Source of the DNA: an uncultured Clostridium sp.
Lineage (GTDB): Bacteria; Bacillota; Clostridia; Oscillospirales; Ruminococcaceae
DNA: 64,000 nt
Direction: 5' to 3'
Assembly: GCA_902490335.1 (NCBI GenBank)
Contig: CABUDL010000004.1
Span: 45,139 to 109,138 of the forward strand
Part shown: positions 32,451-41,722 of the stretch, piece after piece
Layout of the letters: every line of letters begins with the position of its first letter
How positions within the stretch are numbered: the stretch's first letter is position 1
Notes under the pieces: model-generated
Database searches by the model: none
What the model was told of the DNA's origin: nothing
What the model saw: only the letters and a program-made list of their open reading frames with translations
Program-made: the position numbers and the translations under genes

Positions 32451-33728
32451 TTATTTCTCGTCTACACGTTTTTTGCGCAGATATTTGTCTACTGCCTCTA
32501 CCATGTTTTCCGGCATCTTTCTTGGAACCGGGAATACCACTGCGTTGACCATGTGGTCTGCAAATTCCTGTACGAAAGCTGCTGTCTTGCCGAAGTTCTT
32601 ATAATCGAGGTAGTCGATTACATCGTGACGGCAGTGAATCATTGCGCCGCCGTTTCTGCCAAAGCGGCAGAAGTTGATTGCCGGAACACCCTCGTTTGCA
32701 AACGGAACCGAGTCGCTGGAGTAAACCTCCTGTGTAACATCGGTGGAGAAGCCGACCTCTTTTGCCAGATACTCTACAAAGCGGCAGAGGGACTCGTCTG
32801 CCATGATGGCTGCCCAGTCTGCACCCAGAACCGGACCGGCTACGTCGACGTTGATCATCAGCTGAACGTCTTTCAGCTCATCCTTGTGGGCAGCAACATA
32901 CGCTTTGGAGCCCAGCAGACCGACCTCTTCCGAGCCGTACCAGCAGAAGGTCAGGTTGCGCTTTGGAGGATTCTGTTTGTAATGACGTGCCAGCTCCATC
33001 AGGATTGCAGAGCCTGCGCCGTTGTCGTATACGCCGTGGCTGAACTCAACGCTGTCAAAGTGTGCGCCGAAGGTGATGTTCTCATTGGTATCCTCGGTGC
33101 CTTTGATGTGCAGCACTACGTTTCTGGATGGACGGGTCACATCGTCCTGAATCAGGGTGAAGGTCACCGTTTCCGGTTCGCCTTTGACCAGCTCCATCGC
33201 GTCGATGGCACGCAGAACACCGCCGGGAACAGTGCCGTAGCGCAGTGCCCAGTAACGCAGCTCTCTTTCGCCCAGGTCAGTATCCTCGCGAACGTCCGAA
33301 ACATTTCCGTTCCAAGTCAAAAATCCTGCAACACCGTAACGAACCAGCTTCTCATACACTTCTTCGGTCAGTCTGCCGCTGTTTACCAGAACGATTTTGC
33401 CTTTTTTGTCGTACAGGTCGATGTCGTTGCCCTGCTGTACATAAGCAAATTCTGCGGTCAAGCCTTCCGGTGGGGTGCTGCCCGAACGGCGGTAGCCTTT
33501 GATTTCCCATTCTTTGCCCAGTGCTTTCAGGGAAACCTTGTGGATGTCAGCGGTTTCTACCATAAATTCTTCGATGACCGCTTCCATTCCCTCTTTTGCC
33601 AGCTCATCTTTGATGATGTGGGCAGCTCTGGTTTCCTCCGCAGAGGTGCTGGTGCGGATAAAGTTGATTTTTTCCAGGTCCGCAAAGATGCGTTTTCCCA
33701 TTGCATCGGTGTTTTTCAAAATATCCAT
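32451..33728 (-). CDS. M28-family zinc aminopeptidase-like protein
   Basis: 425 residues from ATG 33728 (AGAGGAG upstream). Ligand-type motifs of a two-zinc exopeptidase: H and D in FGAHFDSVEFSHGVYDNGAGSAILMELARHY, catalytic EE in CWYGSEEVGLLGS, Asp in INVDVAGPV and a late His in MIHCRHDVIDYLD. A protease-associated insert occupies the N-terminal half. No signal peptide is seen, so it is probably cytoplasmic, trimming imported peptides; the adjoining opp operon fits this. It has a long inverted repeat in its promoter region. Confidence 0.9.
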   Translation of the reverse strand: MDILKNTDAMGKRIFADLEKINFIRTSTSAEETRAAHIIKDELAKEGMEAVIEEFMVETADIHKVSLKALGKEWEIKGYRRSGSTPPEGLTAEFAYVQQGNDIDLYDKKGKIVLVNSGRLTEEVYEKLVRYGVAGFLTWNGNVSDVREDTDLGERELRYWALRYGTVPGGVLRAIDAMELVKGEPETVTFTLIQDDVTRPSRNVVLHIKGTEDTNENITFGAHFDSVEFSHGVYDNGAGSAILMELARHYKQNPPKRNLTFCWYGSEEVGLLGSKAYVAAHKDELKDVQLMINVDVAGPVLGADWAAIMADESLCRFVEYLAKEVGFSTDVTQEVYSSDSVPFANEGVPAINFCRFGRNGGAMIHCRHDVIDYLDYKNFGKTAAFVQEFADHMVNAVVFPVPRKMPENMVEAVDKYLRKKRVDEK

Positions 33729-33823
33729 GTTCTGCACTCCTCTTCTCATGATATAATCAAATGATTTTCCTAACAATTTTGTCAAAACCTTCGCAGCATT
33801 GATTCAGTTTTTGCTTTCAGCGT

Positions 33824-33857
33824 TTTGTATAAATTTCATGTCATAAATTTATACAAA
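33824..33857. promoter_or_regulatory. Long inverted repeat upstream of the M28 peptidase
   Basis: Perfect 13-bp arms TTTGTATAAATTT and AAATTTATACAAA separated by eight bases. On the minus strand it follows a TTGAGA box and covers the place where a -10 element would lie, as an operator would. Confidence 0.6.
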
Positions 33858-33926
33858 TATGTGCGAACTGTTTCTCAAGCACAGTATACCACAATCTTAT
33901 CGCAGATACAATCCCAAATCAGCGAA

Positions 33927-33964
33927 AAAGGATGCCCAAAGAAAAATTTCTTTGGGCATCCTTT
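33927..33964 (-). terminator. Terminator of the opp operon
   Basis: 18-bp perfect stem with a two-base loop; followed on the minus strand by five T. Confidence 0.92.
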
Positions 33965-33972
33965 AAAAGCAT

Positions 33973-34965
33973 TTACTTATTTTTGTTGCAGAGGTGGCAG
34001 GCTACAAAATGATTTGGCTCTACCTCCTGCAGCACAGGGGACTGGGTAGCACAGATGTCCATTGCATAACGGCATCTTGCTCTGAATTTACAGCCCGGTG
34101 GCGGGTTGATCGGGCTTGGCACCTCGCCCTCCAGCTTGATGCGCTGACGGGTCGCTTCCACATCCGGGTCTGCTGTCGGGATTGCCGAAATCAGAGCCTG
34201 GGTGTACGGGTGCAGCGGTCTGTCGTACAGGTCATGGTTGCTGGCAAGCTCTACCATCGAACCGAGGTACATAACGCCTACACGGTCGGAGATGTGCTTG
34301 ACCATCGACAGGTCGTGCGAGATGAACAGATAGGTCAGACCAAACTCTCTCTGGAGCTTGATGAGCAGGTTGACAACCTGCGCCTGGATGGAAACGTCCA
34401 GCGCGGAAATCGGCTCGTCACAGACGATGAACTTTGGCTCTACCGCCAGTGCGCGGGCAATTCCGACACGCTGACGCTGACCGCCGGACAGCTCGTGTGC
34501 AAAGCGGTTGGCATAATCGGCGCTCAGACCAACCTTGTTGAGCAGCTCTGCGACCTTATCGTTCTTTTCTTTATCGGTCAGCTTGAAGTGGACGTCCATA
34601 CCCTCGGAGATGATCTCTCCGATGGTCATACGAGGGTCCAAAGAAGCATATGGGTCCTGGAAGATGATCTGGACGTTCTTGCGGAACTCCAGCAAATCTT
34701 TTCCCTTCAGGGTGGAGATGTCCTTGCCATCAAAGACAACCTTACCGGAGGTTGGTTCATACAGCTTCATCATGGTTCTGCCGCAGGTGGTTTTTCCGCA
34801 GCCGGACTCGCCTACCAGACCCAGTGTTTCGCCGCGTTTGATGGACACGCTGACGTGGTCCACCGCTTTCAGGGTCTGTTTGCGACCTGCTTTAAAGAAT
34901 TTGCACAGGTCGGTGACCTCCATGATGGTGTCGGCATTTTGCAGTTTTTCGATTACCTGGTCCAT
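33973..34965 (-). CDS. oppF: Oligopeptide ABC transporter ATPase OppF
   Basis: 330 residues. Walker A GESGCGKTT, LSGGQRQRVGIARAL, Walker B FIVCDEPISALD and the C-terminal oligopeptide/dipeptide extension with cysteines (PPGCKFRARCRYAMDIC) characteristic of OppD/OppF, a possible iron-sulfur site. Couples ATP hydrolysis to peptide import together with OppD. Its ATG overlaps the last base of oppD. Last gene of the operon. Confidence 0.95.
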   Translation of the reverse strand: MDQVIEKLQNADTIMEVTDLCKFFKAGRKQTLKAVDHVSVSIKRGETLGLVGESGCGKTTCGRTMMKLYEPTSGKVVFDGKDISTLKGKDLLEFRKNVQIIFQDPYASLDPRMTIGEIISEGMDVHFKLTDKEKNDKVAELLNKVGLSADYANRFAHELSGGQRQRVGIARALAVEPKFIVCDEPISALDVSIQAQVVNLLIKLQREFGLTYLFISHDLSMVKHISDRVGVMYLGSMVELASNHDLYDRPLHPYTQALISAIPTADPDVEATRQRIKLEGEVPSPINPPPGCKFRARCRYAMDICATQSPVLQEVEPNHFVACHLCNKNK

Positions 34966-35987
34966 TATTTCGCCTCCCTGTCATAGAAGGATTTTACCTT
35001 TGGTGCATTTGGATGCTGCAGCCAGCAGGATACCTTGTGGGTATCGGTGATGGTGGTTTCAAACGGATTGCGCTCTTTGCAGATTGGCATACAGTATTCA
35101 CATCTGGATGCAAACGGGCAGCAGTTGAGCGGCAGGATCAAATCCGGCGGAGTGCCTTTGAGCGCATACAGCTCCTGCTTGGATTCTTTTGCCAGCTTTG
35201 GAACCGAGCTGAGCAGCGCCCAGGTGTATGGGTGCTTGGAATCGTAGAAGATTTCTCTTGCGGTACCGCGCTCTACGACCTGACCGGCGTACATAACCTG
35301 GATTCTGTCCGCAAAGTTTGCTACAACACCCAGGTCGTGGGTAACCAGGATGATGGCGGTGTTCATCTTTTCCTTCAGCTCGCGCATCAAGTCCATGATC
35401 TGTGCCTGGATGGTTACGTCCAGCGCGGTGGTCGGCTCGTCCGCAATCAGAATCTTCGGATTGCACGCCAGAGCCATCGCAATCATAACACGCTGTCTCA
35501 TACCGCCGGACATCTCATGCGGATAGCTGTCCACACGTTTTTCCGCGCTTGGGATGTTGACCATCTTCAGCATACGGATTGCTTCTTCCCTCGCCTCTTT
35601 TTTGCTCAGGTGGCGATGGATGCGCAAGCTTTCCATAATCTGCTTGCCTACGGTCATGGTTGGGTTCAAAGAGGTCATCGGGTCCTGGAAAATCATGCTG
35701 ACCTCGTCGCCTCTGAATTCGCACAGTTCTTTTTTGTTCAGCGCCAGTACGTCCTTGCCGTCGCAGGTAATCTGGGAGCCTTCCTTGATGACAGCGAACG
35801 GTGGTTTGAGCAGGCGCAGGATGGATTTTGCTGTTACGGTTTTGCCGCAGCCGGACTCTCCAACAAAGGCAAGGGTTTCGCCTCGGTTCAGCTCAAAGCT
35901 GACGCCGCGGACTGCCTTAACCTCACCTGCATAGGTGTTGAAGGATACGCTGAGGTCTTTTACTTCTAAGATTTTATCGTTTGCCAT
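34965..35987 (-). CDS. oppD: Oligopeptide ABC transporter ATPase OppD
   Basis: 340 residues. Walker A GESGCGKTVT, signature MSGGMRQRVMIAMAL, Walker B ILIADEPTTALD, and a C-terminal extension with CCPFASRCEYCMPIC. Partner of OppF under the OppBC channel. Preceded by AGGAGGA. Ten bases separate it from oppC. Confidence 0.95.
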   Translation of the reverse strand: MANDKILEVKDLSVSFNTYAGEVKAVRGVSFELNRGETLAFVGESGCGKTVTAKSILRLLKPPFAVIKEGSQITCDGKDVLALNKKELCEFRGDEVSMIFQDPMTSLNPTMTVGKQIMESLRIHRHLSKKEAREEAIRMLKMVNIPSAEKRVDSYPHEMSGGMRQRVMIAMALACNPKILIADEPTTALDVTIQAQIMDLMRELKEKMNTAIILVTHDLGVVANFADRIQVMYAGQVVERGTAREIFYDSKHPYTWALLSSVPKLAKESKQELYALKGTPPDLILPLNCCPFASRCEYCMPICKERNPFETTITDTHKVSCWLQHPNAPKVKSFYDREAK

Positions 35988-35997
35988 AAGGATCCTC

Positions 35998-36954
35998 CTA
36001 CTTTCTCAGTTTCGGGTCGAGGGCGTCGCGCAGTCCATCGCCCAGCAGGGTGAAGGAGAGCATGGTCAGTGCAATCATCAGCGATGGGAAGAACAGCTGG
36101 TAAGGATAGAACATAAAGTTCTGCTGTGCAGCGGATGCAAGCGCACCCCAGCTGGTATCCGGCGGCTGGATGCCCAGACCGATGTAGCTCAGGAATGCCT
36201 CCGAGAAGATGTAGCCCGGGATGTCGAAGGTGATGGCAACGATGATGATGCCGATGGTGTTTGGAATCATGTGGCGCATGATGGTTTTGAAAGGAGAAAC
36301 GCCCAGTGCGTTTGCAGCCAGAACATATTCCTGGCTCTTGAGCTGAAGCATCTGTCCGCGGACCAGACGTGCGATACCGCACCAGCCGGTCAGGGTCAGA
36401 GCCAGCATCATGGTGCCAATGCTCTTGGAATCGGTAACGACCGAAATCAGGATTACGATAATCAGATACGGGATGCTCAGCAGGACCTCAACGATACGCA
36501 TCATAATGTCGTCCACAATGCCGCCGAAGTAGGAAGCGATACCGCCGTAGATACAGCCGATGACGCTGGCAACCACTGCACCGACAACACCGATCATAAT
36601 CGAAACACGTCCACCCTGCCATACGCGGGCAAACAGGTCACGACCCAGCGAGTCGGTTCCGAACCAGTGCTCTGCACTTGGTTTCTGGTTGATGGCGGAA
36701 GTGTCCATCTGCTCGAAGTTATAGCCGGAGATAGCAGGTCCGATACAAACCATTACAATCAAAAGCAGCAAAACAATCAGTGCAACCAGTGCGATTTTAT
36801 TTTCTTTGAGTCTTCTCCATGCGTCTGCCCAGTAGCCAATCTTTGGACGGGCAATGATGTCGCCGGAGAAATCATCGGTACCGATGATTTCAAACTTTTC
36901 CGCCGGAATGTCTTCCCATTCCGCTGCAGAATGGATATTCTGTTCTGTAGCCAT
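35998..36954 (-). CDS. oppC: Oligopeptide ABC transporter permease OppC
   Basis: 318 residues. A soluble N-terminus of ~45 residues, first helix (IALVALIVLLLLIVMVCIGP), the periplasmic-side loop with HWFGTDSLGRDLFARVWQGGRVSIMIG, and the EAA-type loop (ALGVSPFKTIMRHMIPNT) that docks the ATPases. Six helices overall. Follows oppB by 11 bp. Confidence 0.95.
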   Translation of the reverse strand: MATEQNIHSAAEWEDIPAEKFEIIGTDDFSGDIIARPKIGYWADAWRRLKENKIALVALIVLLLLIVMVCIGPAISGYNFEQMDTSAINQKPSAEHWFGTDSLGRDLFARVWQGGRVSIMIGVVGAVVASVIGCIYGGIASYFGGIVDDIMMRIVEVLLSIPYLIIVILISVVTDSKSIGTMMLALTLTGWCGIARLVRGQMLQLKSQEYVLAANALGVSPFKTIMRHMIPNTIGIIIVAITFDIPGYIFSEAFLSYIGLGIQPPDTSWGALASAAQQNFMFYPYQLFFPSLMIALTMLSFTLLGDGLRDALDPKLRK

Positions 36955-36965
36955 GGTGTTCCTCC

Positions 36966-37889
36966 TTATTTAATGCGGATACGCGGGTCAAAGATGGTGT
37001 AGGCAATATCAATCAGCAGCTGCGCTACAACAAACAACGCTGCCGCAAAGATGGTCGTGCCGATAATCATGGTGTAGTCGCGGTCGTTGATCGAAGAAAC
37101 ATAGTAGAAACCAAGACCCGGGATACCGAACATCTTTTCAATAACAAAGGAGCCGGTGAAGATGCCGGAAATCTGTCCGCCCAGGATGGTGATACAAGGC
37201 AGGAAGGCGTTCTTCAAAACGTGGTCCTTGATGATATGAAAACGGCTGACACCCTTTGCCTCTGCGGTCAGGATGTAGTCCTGTCCCATGACGTCGAGCA
37301 TATTTGCCTTGAGGTAACGGGCATAGGTCGCAACACTGCCGAAGCACATTGCAATGATTGGCAGAATCATGTGCTTTGGCTTACCCCATCCGCTGGTCGG
37401 CAGGATCTGCCATTTTACCGAGAAGAGGTACTGGAGCATCGCTGCCAGTACGAACACCGGTATAGTGATGCCCAGCATAGCGATAAACATAACCAGATAG
37501 TCCGGCCACTTGTTCTTGTTTAGCGCCGCCACGATACCTAAGACGATACCGGTGGTTACACCAAACAAAAGCGCAATCGCACCGTTCATACCGGATACCT
37601 TGGAGTTGGTCAGCAGGGTATCGGTGATGCTTTTGCCCGGATATTTGAGCGATTCACCCAGATCGCCCTTGGTAATCAGGTTTTTCATAAAGATTCCGTA
37701 CTGCTCGGTGAGGGGTTTGTCCAAACCGTATTTTGCATAGTAGTTTGCCTTTGCCTGCTCCGGCAGCTTGTTTGCCATCGCACCCAGTGGGTCGCCCGGA
37801 ATCGAATGCATCATGAAGAAGGTTACTGTTGTGATGATCAGCAGAGTAACCAACATATACCCGATTCGTTTCAGGATATATTTTATCAT
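36966..37889 (-). CDS. oppB: Oligopeptide ABC transporter permease OppB
   Basis: 307 residues, six helices: KYILKRIGYMLVTLLIITTVTFFMMHSIPGDPL start, the EAA-type loop TAEAKGVSRFHIIKDHVLKNA, and GLGFYYVSSINDRDYTMI toward the C-terminus. Forms the channel with OppC. A ribosome site AAGGGGGAG precedes the ATG. Separated from oppA by ~120 bp that includes a hairpin. Confidence 0.95.
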   Translation of the reverse strand: MIKYILKRIGYMLVTLLIITTVTFFMMHSIPGDPLGAMANKLPEQAKANYYAKYGLDKPLTEQYGIFMKNLITKGDLGESLKYPGKSITDTLLTNSKVSGMNGAIALLFGVTTGIVLGIVAALNKNKWPDYLVMFIAMLGITIPVFVLAAMLQYLFSVKWQILPTSGWGKPKHMILPIIAMCFGSVATYARYLKANMLDVMGQDYILTAEAKGVSRFHIIKDHVLKNAFLPCITILGGQISGIFTGSFVIEKMFGIPGLGFYYVSSINDRDYTMIIGTTIFAAALFVVAQLLIDIAYTIFDPRIRIK

Positions 37890-37914
37890 AATTCTCCCCC
37901 TTAATTGGAAAAGA

Positions 37915-37942
37915 AAAGGTGACCTCTCCTGAGATCACCTTT
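37915..37942 (-). terminator. Intercistronic hairpin between oppA and oppB
   Basis: On the minus strand AAAGGTGATCTC pairs with GAGGTCACCTTT (one wobble); a T-rich tract follows. Likely a leaky terminator or 3' stabiliser that keeps oppA mRNA above oppBCDF. Confidence 0.6.
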
Positions 37943-38008
37943 CTGTATCATAACCTCTTTATTTATGAAAACACAATACAACAAAGAGTCCTTATTCAGA
38001 CAAGTGAA

Positions 38009-39706
38009 TTAGTCTGGACGACCGCTAGTATACGCGTATTTCAGACCAGTGGAGGTAAACGACATTGTGTTGTTGTTCTTTACATATTTATAACGATATG
38101 TATTGGAAGCTTCGTTTACAACCGGACAAATCGGAGCTTCATCCATCAGAATGGTTTCAGCCTGTTTGTACAGCTCAATACGTTTTGCCTCGTCCATTTC
38201 AACAGCAGCCTGATCCATCAGCTTATCGTATTCTTCGTTTGCCCAGAAGGTTGGGATTGCTGTGGAATCAGATCTCATCAAAGAAAGCATTGCGTATGGG
38301 TCGTTGTAGTCGATACCCCATACCATGTAGCCCATCTGATATTCGCCGGCATTGATTTTGGACTGGAAGCTTCCCCATTCGTTGAAGTCCAGAACTACGT
38401 TTACGCCCAGAACTTCTTTAAATTTCTGCTGATAGTATTCACCGTAGTTTTTAATCCACTGGTTGGTATCGCCCAAGCTAAAGGTAACTTCCAGAGTGGA
38501 AGGATCGGAGCCCAGACCCAGCTCTTCCATACCTTTGATCAGAAGCTCTTTTGGATCTTCTTTTCCAACCATAGCTTTCAGAGGAGCTTCTACCTGTTCT
38601 CTGTAAATGCCCAGTTCGCCGCTGGAAACACCGTCCGGTACCCATGCGTATGCAGGTTCCATGGTGCCAAAGTAGATGGATTTCGATACATCCTCACGGT
38701 CGATTGCCAGAGTGAATGCTTTTCTGATGTTTTTGTTTGCGAACAGCTCATCTTTTGTATTGAAGAAGTGATAACGGACAGAAGGAGAAACGTTATGAAT
38801 GTACTGAACTTCTTCCATTGCACCAAATTTTTCCATCCACTCCGGTGTACCGCATCCGCAGGAGTCGATCGAACCGTTGGTGAAGGAGTTGAAGATGGTG
38901 TTCTCATCGTTCATGATTTTGTAGTTGATGGTCTGCAGGTTTACGCTGTCTTTATCCCAGTAAGAATCATTCTTAACCAGAACCATTTCAGCGTTGTGCA
39001 TCCAGGATTCTACTTTAAAAGGACCGCAGTAAACCATGTTGGTAGCTTCTGCGCCGTAGCTTTCGCCGTACTGCTCTACGATGTCCTGACGCTGTGGCTG
39101 CATGATTCTGCCATCGGTCAGAGAGAGGAAGTATGGAGTTGGCTGCTCGAGGGTAAATTCAACGGTCTTGTCGTCAACTGCTTTTACACCCAGCTCAGAT
39201 GGGTCTTTTTCGCCTGCCAGAACTGCGTTAGCATTTTTAACACAGGTCAACAGATAGGAGTTTGGAGAACCGGTCTCCGGGGTCAGGGTTCTTACGATGG
39301 AGTAAACATAATCCTGTGCTTTAACAGGCTGACCGTCGGTCCAGGTGTTGTCACGCAGATGGAAGGTCCATACGGTACCGTCTTCGTTGGATTCCCAAGA
39401 TTCAGCGCCTGCACCCTCACGGATGTTTTTGCCGTCTTTTTCAGCCAGTCTGGTCAGTGGCTCCATTACGTTGTTCAGAACGCCGCCACCGATACTATCG
39501 TTACCGATAACACCGTCCAGGGTTGTTGGGTCTGCACCCAGATAGCCATTGAAGTACTGCTCTGCATCCAGTACGTTGCCTTCGATGGTCTTCTGCTCTG
39601 CGTTTGGCTGAGCAGCGCTTTCCTCTTTGCTCTCGCCGCCGCAAGCAGCCATAGAAAGCATCATCGCACCTGCCAGCATGACTGCCAGGATTCTTTTGAT
39701 TTTCAT
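38009..39706 (-). CDS. oppA: Oligopeptide-binding lipoprotein OppA
   Basis: 565 residues from ATG 39706 (AGGAGAAAC upstream). Lipoprotein signal MKIKRILAVMLAGAMMLSMAAC with C22 as the lipidated residue, then a family 5 extracellular solute-binding domain (YLGADPTTLDGVIGNDSIGGGVLNNVMEPL; TVWTFHLRDNTWTDGQPVKAQDYVYSI; FNTKDELFANKNIRKAFTLAIDRE). Captures peptides outside the membrane and passes them to OppBC. First gene of oppABCDF. Confidence 0.95.
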   Translation of the reverse strand: MKIKRILAVMLAGAMMLSMAACGGESKEESAAQPNAEQKTIEGNVLDAEQYFNGYLGADPTTLDGVIGNDSIGGGVLNNVMEPLTRLAEKDGKNIREGAGAESWESNEDGTVWTFHLRDNTWTDGQPVKAQDYVYSIVRTLTPETGSPNSYLLTCVKNANAVLAGEKDPSELGVKAVDDKTVEFTLEQPTPYFLSLTDGRIMQPQRQDIVEQYGESYGAEATNMVYCGPFKVESWMHNAEMVLVKNDSYWDKDSVNLQTINYKIMNDENTIFNSFTNGSIDSCGCGTPEWMEKFGAMEEVQYIHNVSPSVRYHFFNTKDELFANKNIRKAFTLAIDREDVSKSIYFGTMEPAYAWVPDGVSSGELGIYREQVEAPLKAMVGKEDPKELLIKGMEELGLGSDPSTLEVTFSLGDTNQWIKNYGEYYQQKFKEVLGVNVVLDFNEWGSFQSKINAGEYQMGYMVWGIDYNDPYAMLSLMRSDSTAIPTFWANEEYDKLMDQAAVEMDEAKRIELYKQAETILMDEAPICPVVNEASNTYRYKYVKNNNTMSFTSTGLKYAYTSGRPD

Positions 39707-39803
39707 GATTGTTTCTCCTTTCGGGCTTAACAAACTCTCTTTGTTTTTTATCTTTACACGCTCTCGCGTGCAGAAGCCGGTAAAAATTTCCCTTATCAAG
39801 GGA

Positions 39804-39845
39804 TTGTTTCGGCTTTGCCGAAACAAAAACAGGCGCGCCTGTTTT
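39804..39845 (-). terminator. Two hairpins after the first FCD-GntR gene
   Basis: A self-complementary segment AAAACAGGCG/CGCCTGTTTT (39826-39845) starting at the stop codon, then a second stem TTGTTTCGGC/GCCGAAACAA (39804-39826) on the minus strand. They separate the regulator from oppA. Confidence 0.7.
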
Positions 39846-40502
39846 TTAAGAAAAGCTCAATACATCTTCAATCGGGCAGCTTGCCTTGAGGCTGTAATGC
39901 CGCACGATTTCTTTGCTGATTTGGCAGATGTCGCCGGCGCGGTAGCATTCCAGCAGCCTTTGATGCGATTGGCAGTATTCCTCCGGGTCAAAGCTGCCAT
40001 CGTTTCTTCTGGCACAGAAGATTGCCAGATTATGGATGTTGGTGCTTTTCCACAGCTCTGCAAGCTTTTTTAATCCTGCTTGCTCGATTACTGCGGCATG
40101 GAAGCGATTGTCCTGCTGTGCCAGCTGATAGAAGTCGCCGTCTGCCTGTTCCATCTGCTCCACACAGTCCTGCATCTGCTGCAAAGCCTGCTGTGCGGAC
40201 TTGCCTTTTTGCAGCAGGCGCGCCGCTAAAATTTCCAGCGTTGCCCGCAGCAAACAGATTTCATAAATATCCTGACCGCTCACCTGTGCAACCGAGCATC
40301 CGACGTTGCGCTCATACTGCACCAGACCTTCCTGCTCCAGCTGCCGCAGCGCTTCGCGGACCGGTCCCCGGCTGACACCCAGCTGCTGCGCCATCTCGTT
40401 TTCCTTGATGCGCTCTCCCGCTTGAAAGTCGCCGGTCAGAATTCCTTGTCGAATCTCGTCTACCACTTCCTGCCGCAGGGTTTTATAGTTTAACTTCGGC
40501 AT
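39846..40502 (-). CDS. GntR-family regulator with FCD domain (copy 1)
   Basis: 218 residues. N-terminal winged helix (QEVVDEIRQGILTGDFQAGERIKENEMAQQLGVSRGPVREALRQLEQEGLVQYERNVGCSV) and an all-helical FCD effector domain (LLRATLEILAARLL; DNRFHAAVIEQAG; H in CQSHQRLLECYRAGD). FCD regulators sense small carboxylates or amino acids through a metal site. Directly upstream of oppA on the same strand but with terminator hairpins between, so it may regulate opp in cis. An ATTGT(CT)ACAAT palindrome lies 53 bp upstream of its start. Confidence 0.9.
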   Translation of the reverse strand: MPKLNYKTLRQEVVDEIRQGILTGDFQAGERIKENEMAQQLGVSRGPVREALRQLEQEGLVQYERNVGCSVAQVSGQDIYEICLLRATLEILAARLLQKGKSAQQALQQMQDCVEQMEQADGDFYQLAQQDNRFHAAVIEQAGLKKLAELWKSTNIHNLAIFCARRNDGSFDPEEYCQSHQRLLECYRAGDICQISKEIVRHYSLKASCPIEDVLSFS

Positions 40503-40554
40503 CCGTTCCCTCCGTGCTGTTGGTAGTATGTATAAAGATTACTGTACGCAGAAA

Positions 40555-40566
40555 ATTGTCTACAAT
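40555..40566. promoter_or_regulatory. Candidate FCD-GntR operator
   Basis: The palindrome ATTGT-CT-ACAAT, of the TTGTNNACAA kind used by many FCD regulators, upstream of the copy-1 regulator. Confidence 0.5.
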
Positions 40567-40683
40567 CTTTACGAGTGCTATTGTATCATAGTTGTTTATT
40601 GATTGCAACAAATTCGCTAACACTTTGTTCATCTTATTCATTTTTTAGTTGGGGTTTATGGATATTTTGCATATAAAACAACC

Positions 40684-40703
40684 TGATTTTCGCTTCAAAA
40701 TCA
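40684..40703 (-). terminator. Weak terminator-like hairpin after FCD-GntR copy 2
   Basis: TGATTTT/AAAATCA stem, extended by a short AACC/GGTT outer pairing, with a T-rich tail on the minus strand. The rest of the 275-bp gap 40503-40777 shows no gene. Confidence 0.4.
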
Positions 40704-40777
40704 CCAAGAGGTTATTTTTTGTGACAATCGAATTGAAACCGGGGATACAATTCATCTTTTCTTCAAAAGAGGCTTCC

Positions 40778-41470
40778 TTAGAAATTTACATTGATTTTAT
40801 ACGGAAAATCCTCTGTCGAAATGCCATGGTCCTTGAGGTAACCGATGGTCGTTTCCATATAATGATCGACCAGGGTTTTGCAGATGACCTGTACGTCGCC
40901 GGTCTTGACTGCATCCAGCACCCGACGATGAATCTTCTCCTGATTGTGTACAACGTATTCGTTCTTACCGGCACCGCGGTAAAAGACGATGGTGTTGCCG
41001 CTGTCCATGCTGCTCCACAGGGTATATAAACGTTTGAGTCCACACTCTTCAATGATGCAGGCGTGAAACTGGTTGTCGTTTTCAATGACCTCATCAAACT
41101 GCTCAAGCTGCTCGATGGTTGCCATCCGCTGAACAATCTGCTCCATCTTTGCGATGGTCTGCTCAGAAAATTTGCCGTCGCACATCTTGACCGACAAAAT
41201 CTCGAGGTTCGCGCGCAGCAGGTAAACCTCATAGACATCCCTTGCATTAAATTCCTTCACAAAGCATCCCACATGGGAGGTGTACTCCACCAGTCCTTCC
41301 TGCTCGATCTGGCGCAGCGCCTCCCGGACCGGACCGCGGCTGACACCCAGCTCCTCCGCCATCTCCTGCTCGACAATCCTTTCTCCCGGACGCAGTTCGC
41401 CGGTCAACAGCTTTAGACGTATTGCCTGTGTCACCTGCTCGCGAAGAGTCTGGCGCATAATCTTTGGCAT
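40778..41470 (-). CDS. GntR-family regulator with FCD domain (copy 2)
   Basis: 230 residues from ATG 41470, preceded by GGGAGG. Same architecture as copy 1 and very similar in the helix-turn-helix (EQEMAEELGVSRGPVREALRQIEQEGLVEYTSHVGC), then an FCD domain (LLRANLEILSVKMCDG; DNQFHACIIEECG; HRRVLDAVKTGD). The near-identical recognition helix suggests the two copies could bind similar sites while sensing different ligands. Not in an obvious operon. Confidence 0.9.
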   Translation of the reverse strand: MPKIMRQTLREQVTQAIRLKLLTGELRPGERIVEQEMAEELGVSRGPVREALRQIEQEGLVEYTSHVGCFVKEFNARDVYEVYLLRANLEILSVKMCDGKFSEQTIAKMEQIVQRMATIEQLEQFDEVIENDNQFHACIIEECGLKRLYTLWSSMDSGNTIVFYRGAGKNEYVVHNQEKIHRRVLDAVKTGDVQVICKTLVDHYMETTIGYLKDHGISTEDFPYKINVNF

Positions 41471-41693
41471 ATTTTTTCCTCCCATTCCTTCCTGTTCGAT
41501 AACTGTGCATAAAAAATACATTCATACGATAACACACCCTTCCCTTCTTTGCAATCCAAATCTGGTTTTTTATTCAATTTTATGGTTTTTTGGGCAAATT
41601 CTCCTCTTCTTTTTACAAACAACTTGGCTACCCTTTTCCCCTTCGGGCGGATGATCGTGATTTTAAAAAGGCAAAAAAAGAGATTGAGAGGAC

Positions 41694-41722
41694 TTGACAA
41701 GCAGGCAGGATGCTGGTATTAT
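41694..41722 (+). promoter_or_regulatory. Promoter of GntR/ABC module 2
   Basis: TTGACA (41694-41699), 17 bp, TATTAT (41717-41722). Confidence 0.88.

Noticed and set aside
37919..39730. 603-codon open frame on the plus strand opposite oppA
   Set aside because: It mirrors the oppA coding strand. Long antisense frames recur throughout this window because of codon bias; there is no ribosome site and the product is unlike any family.
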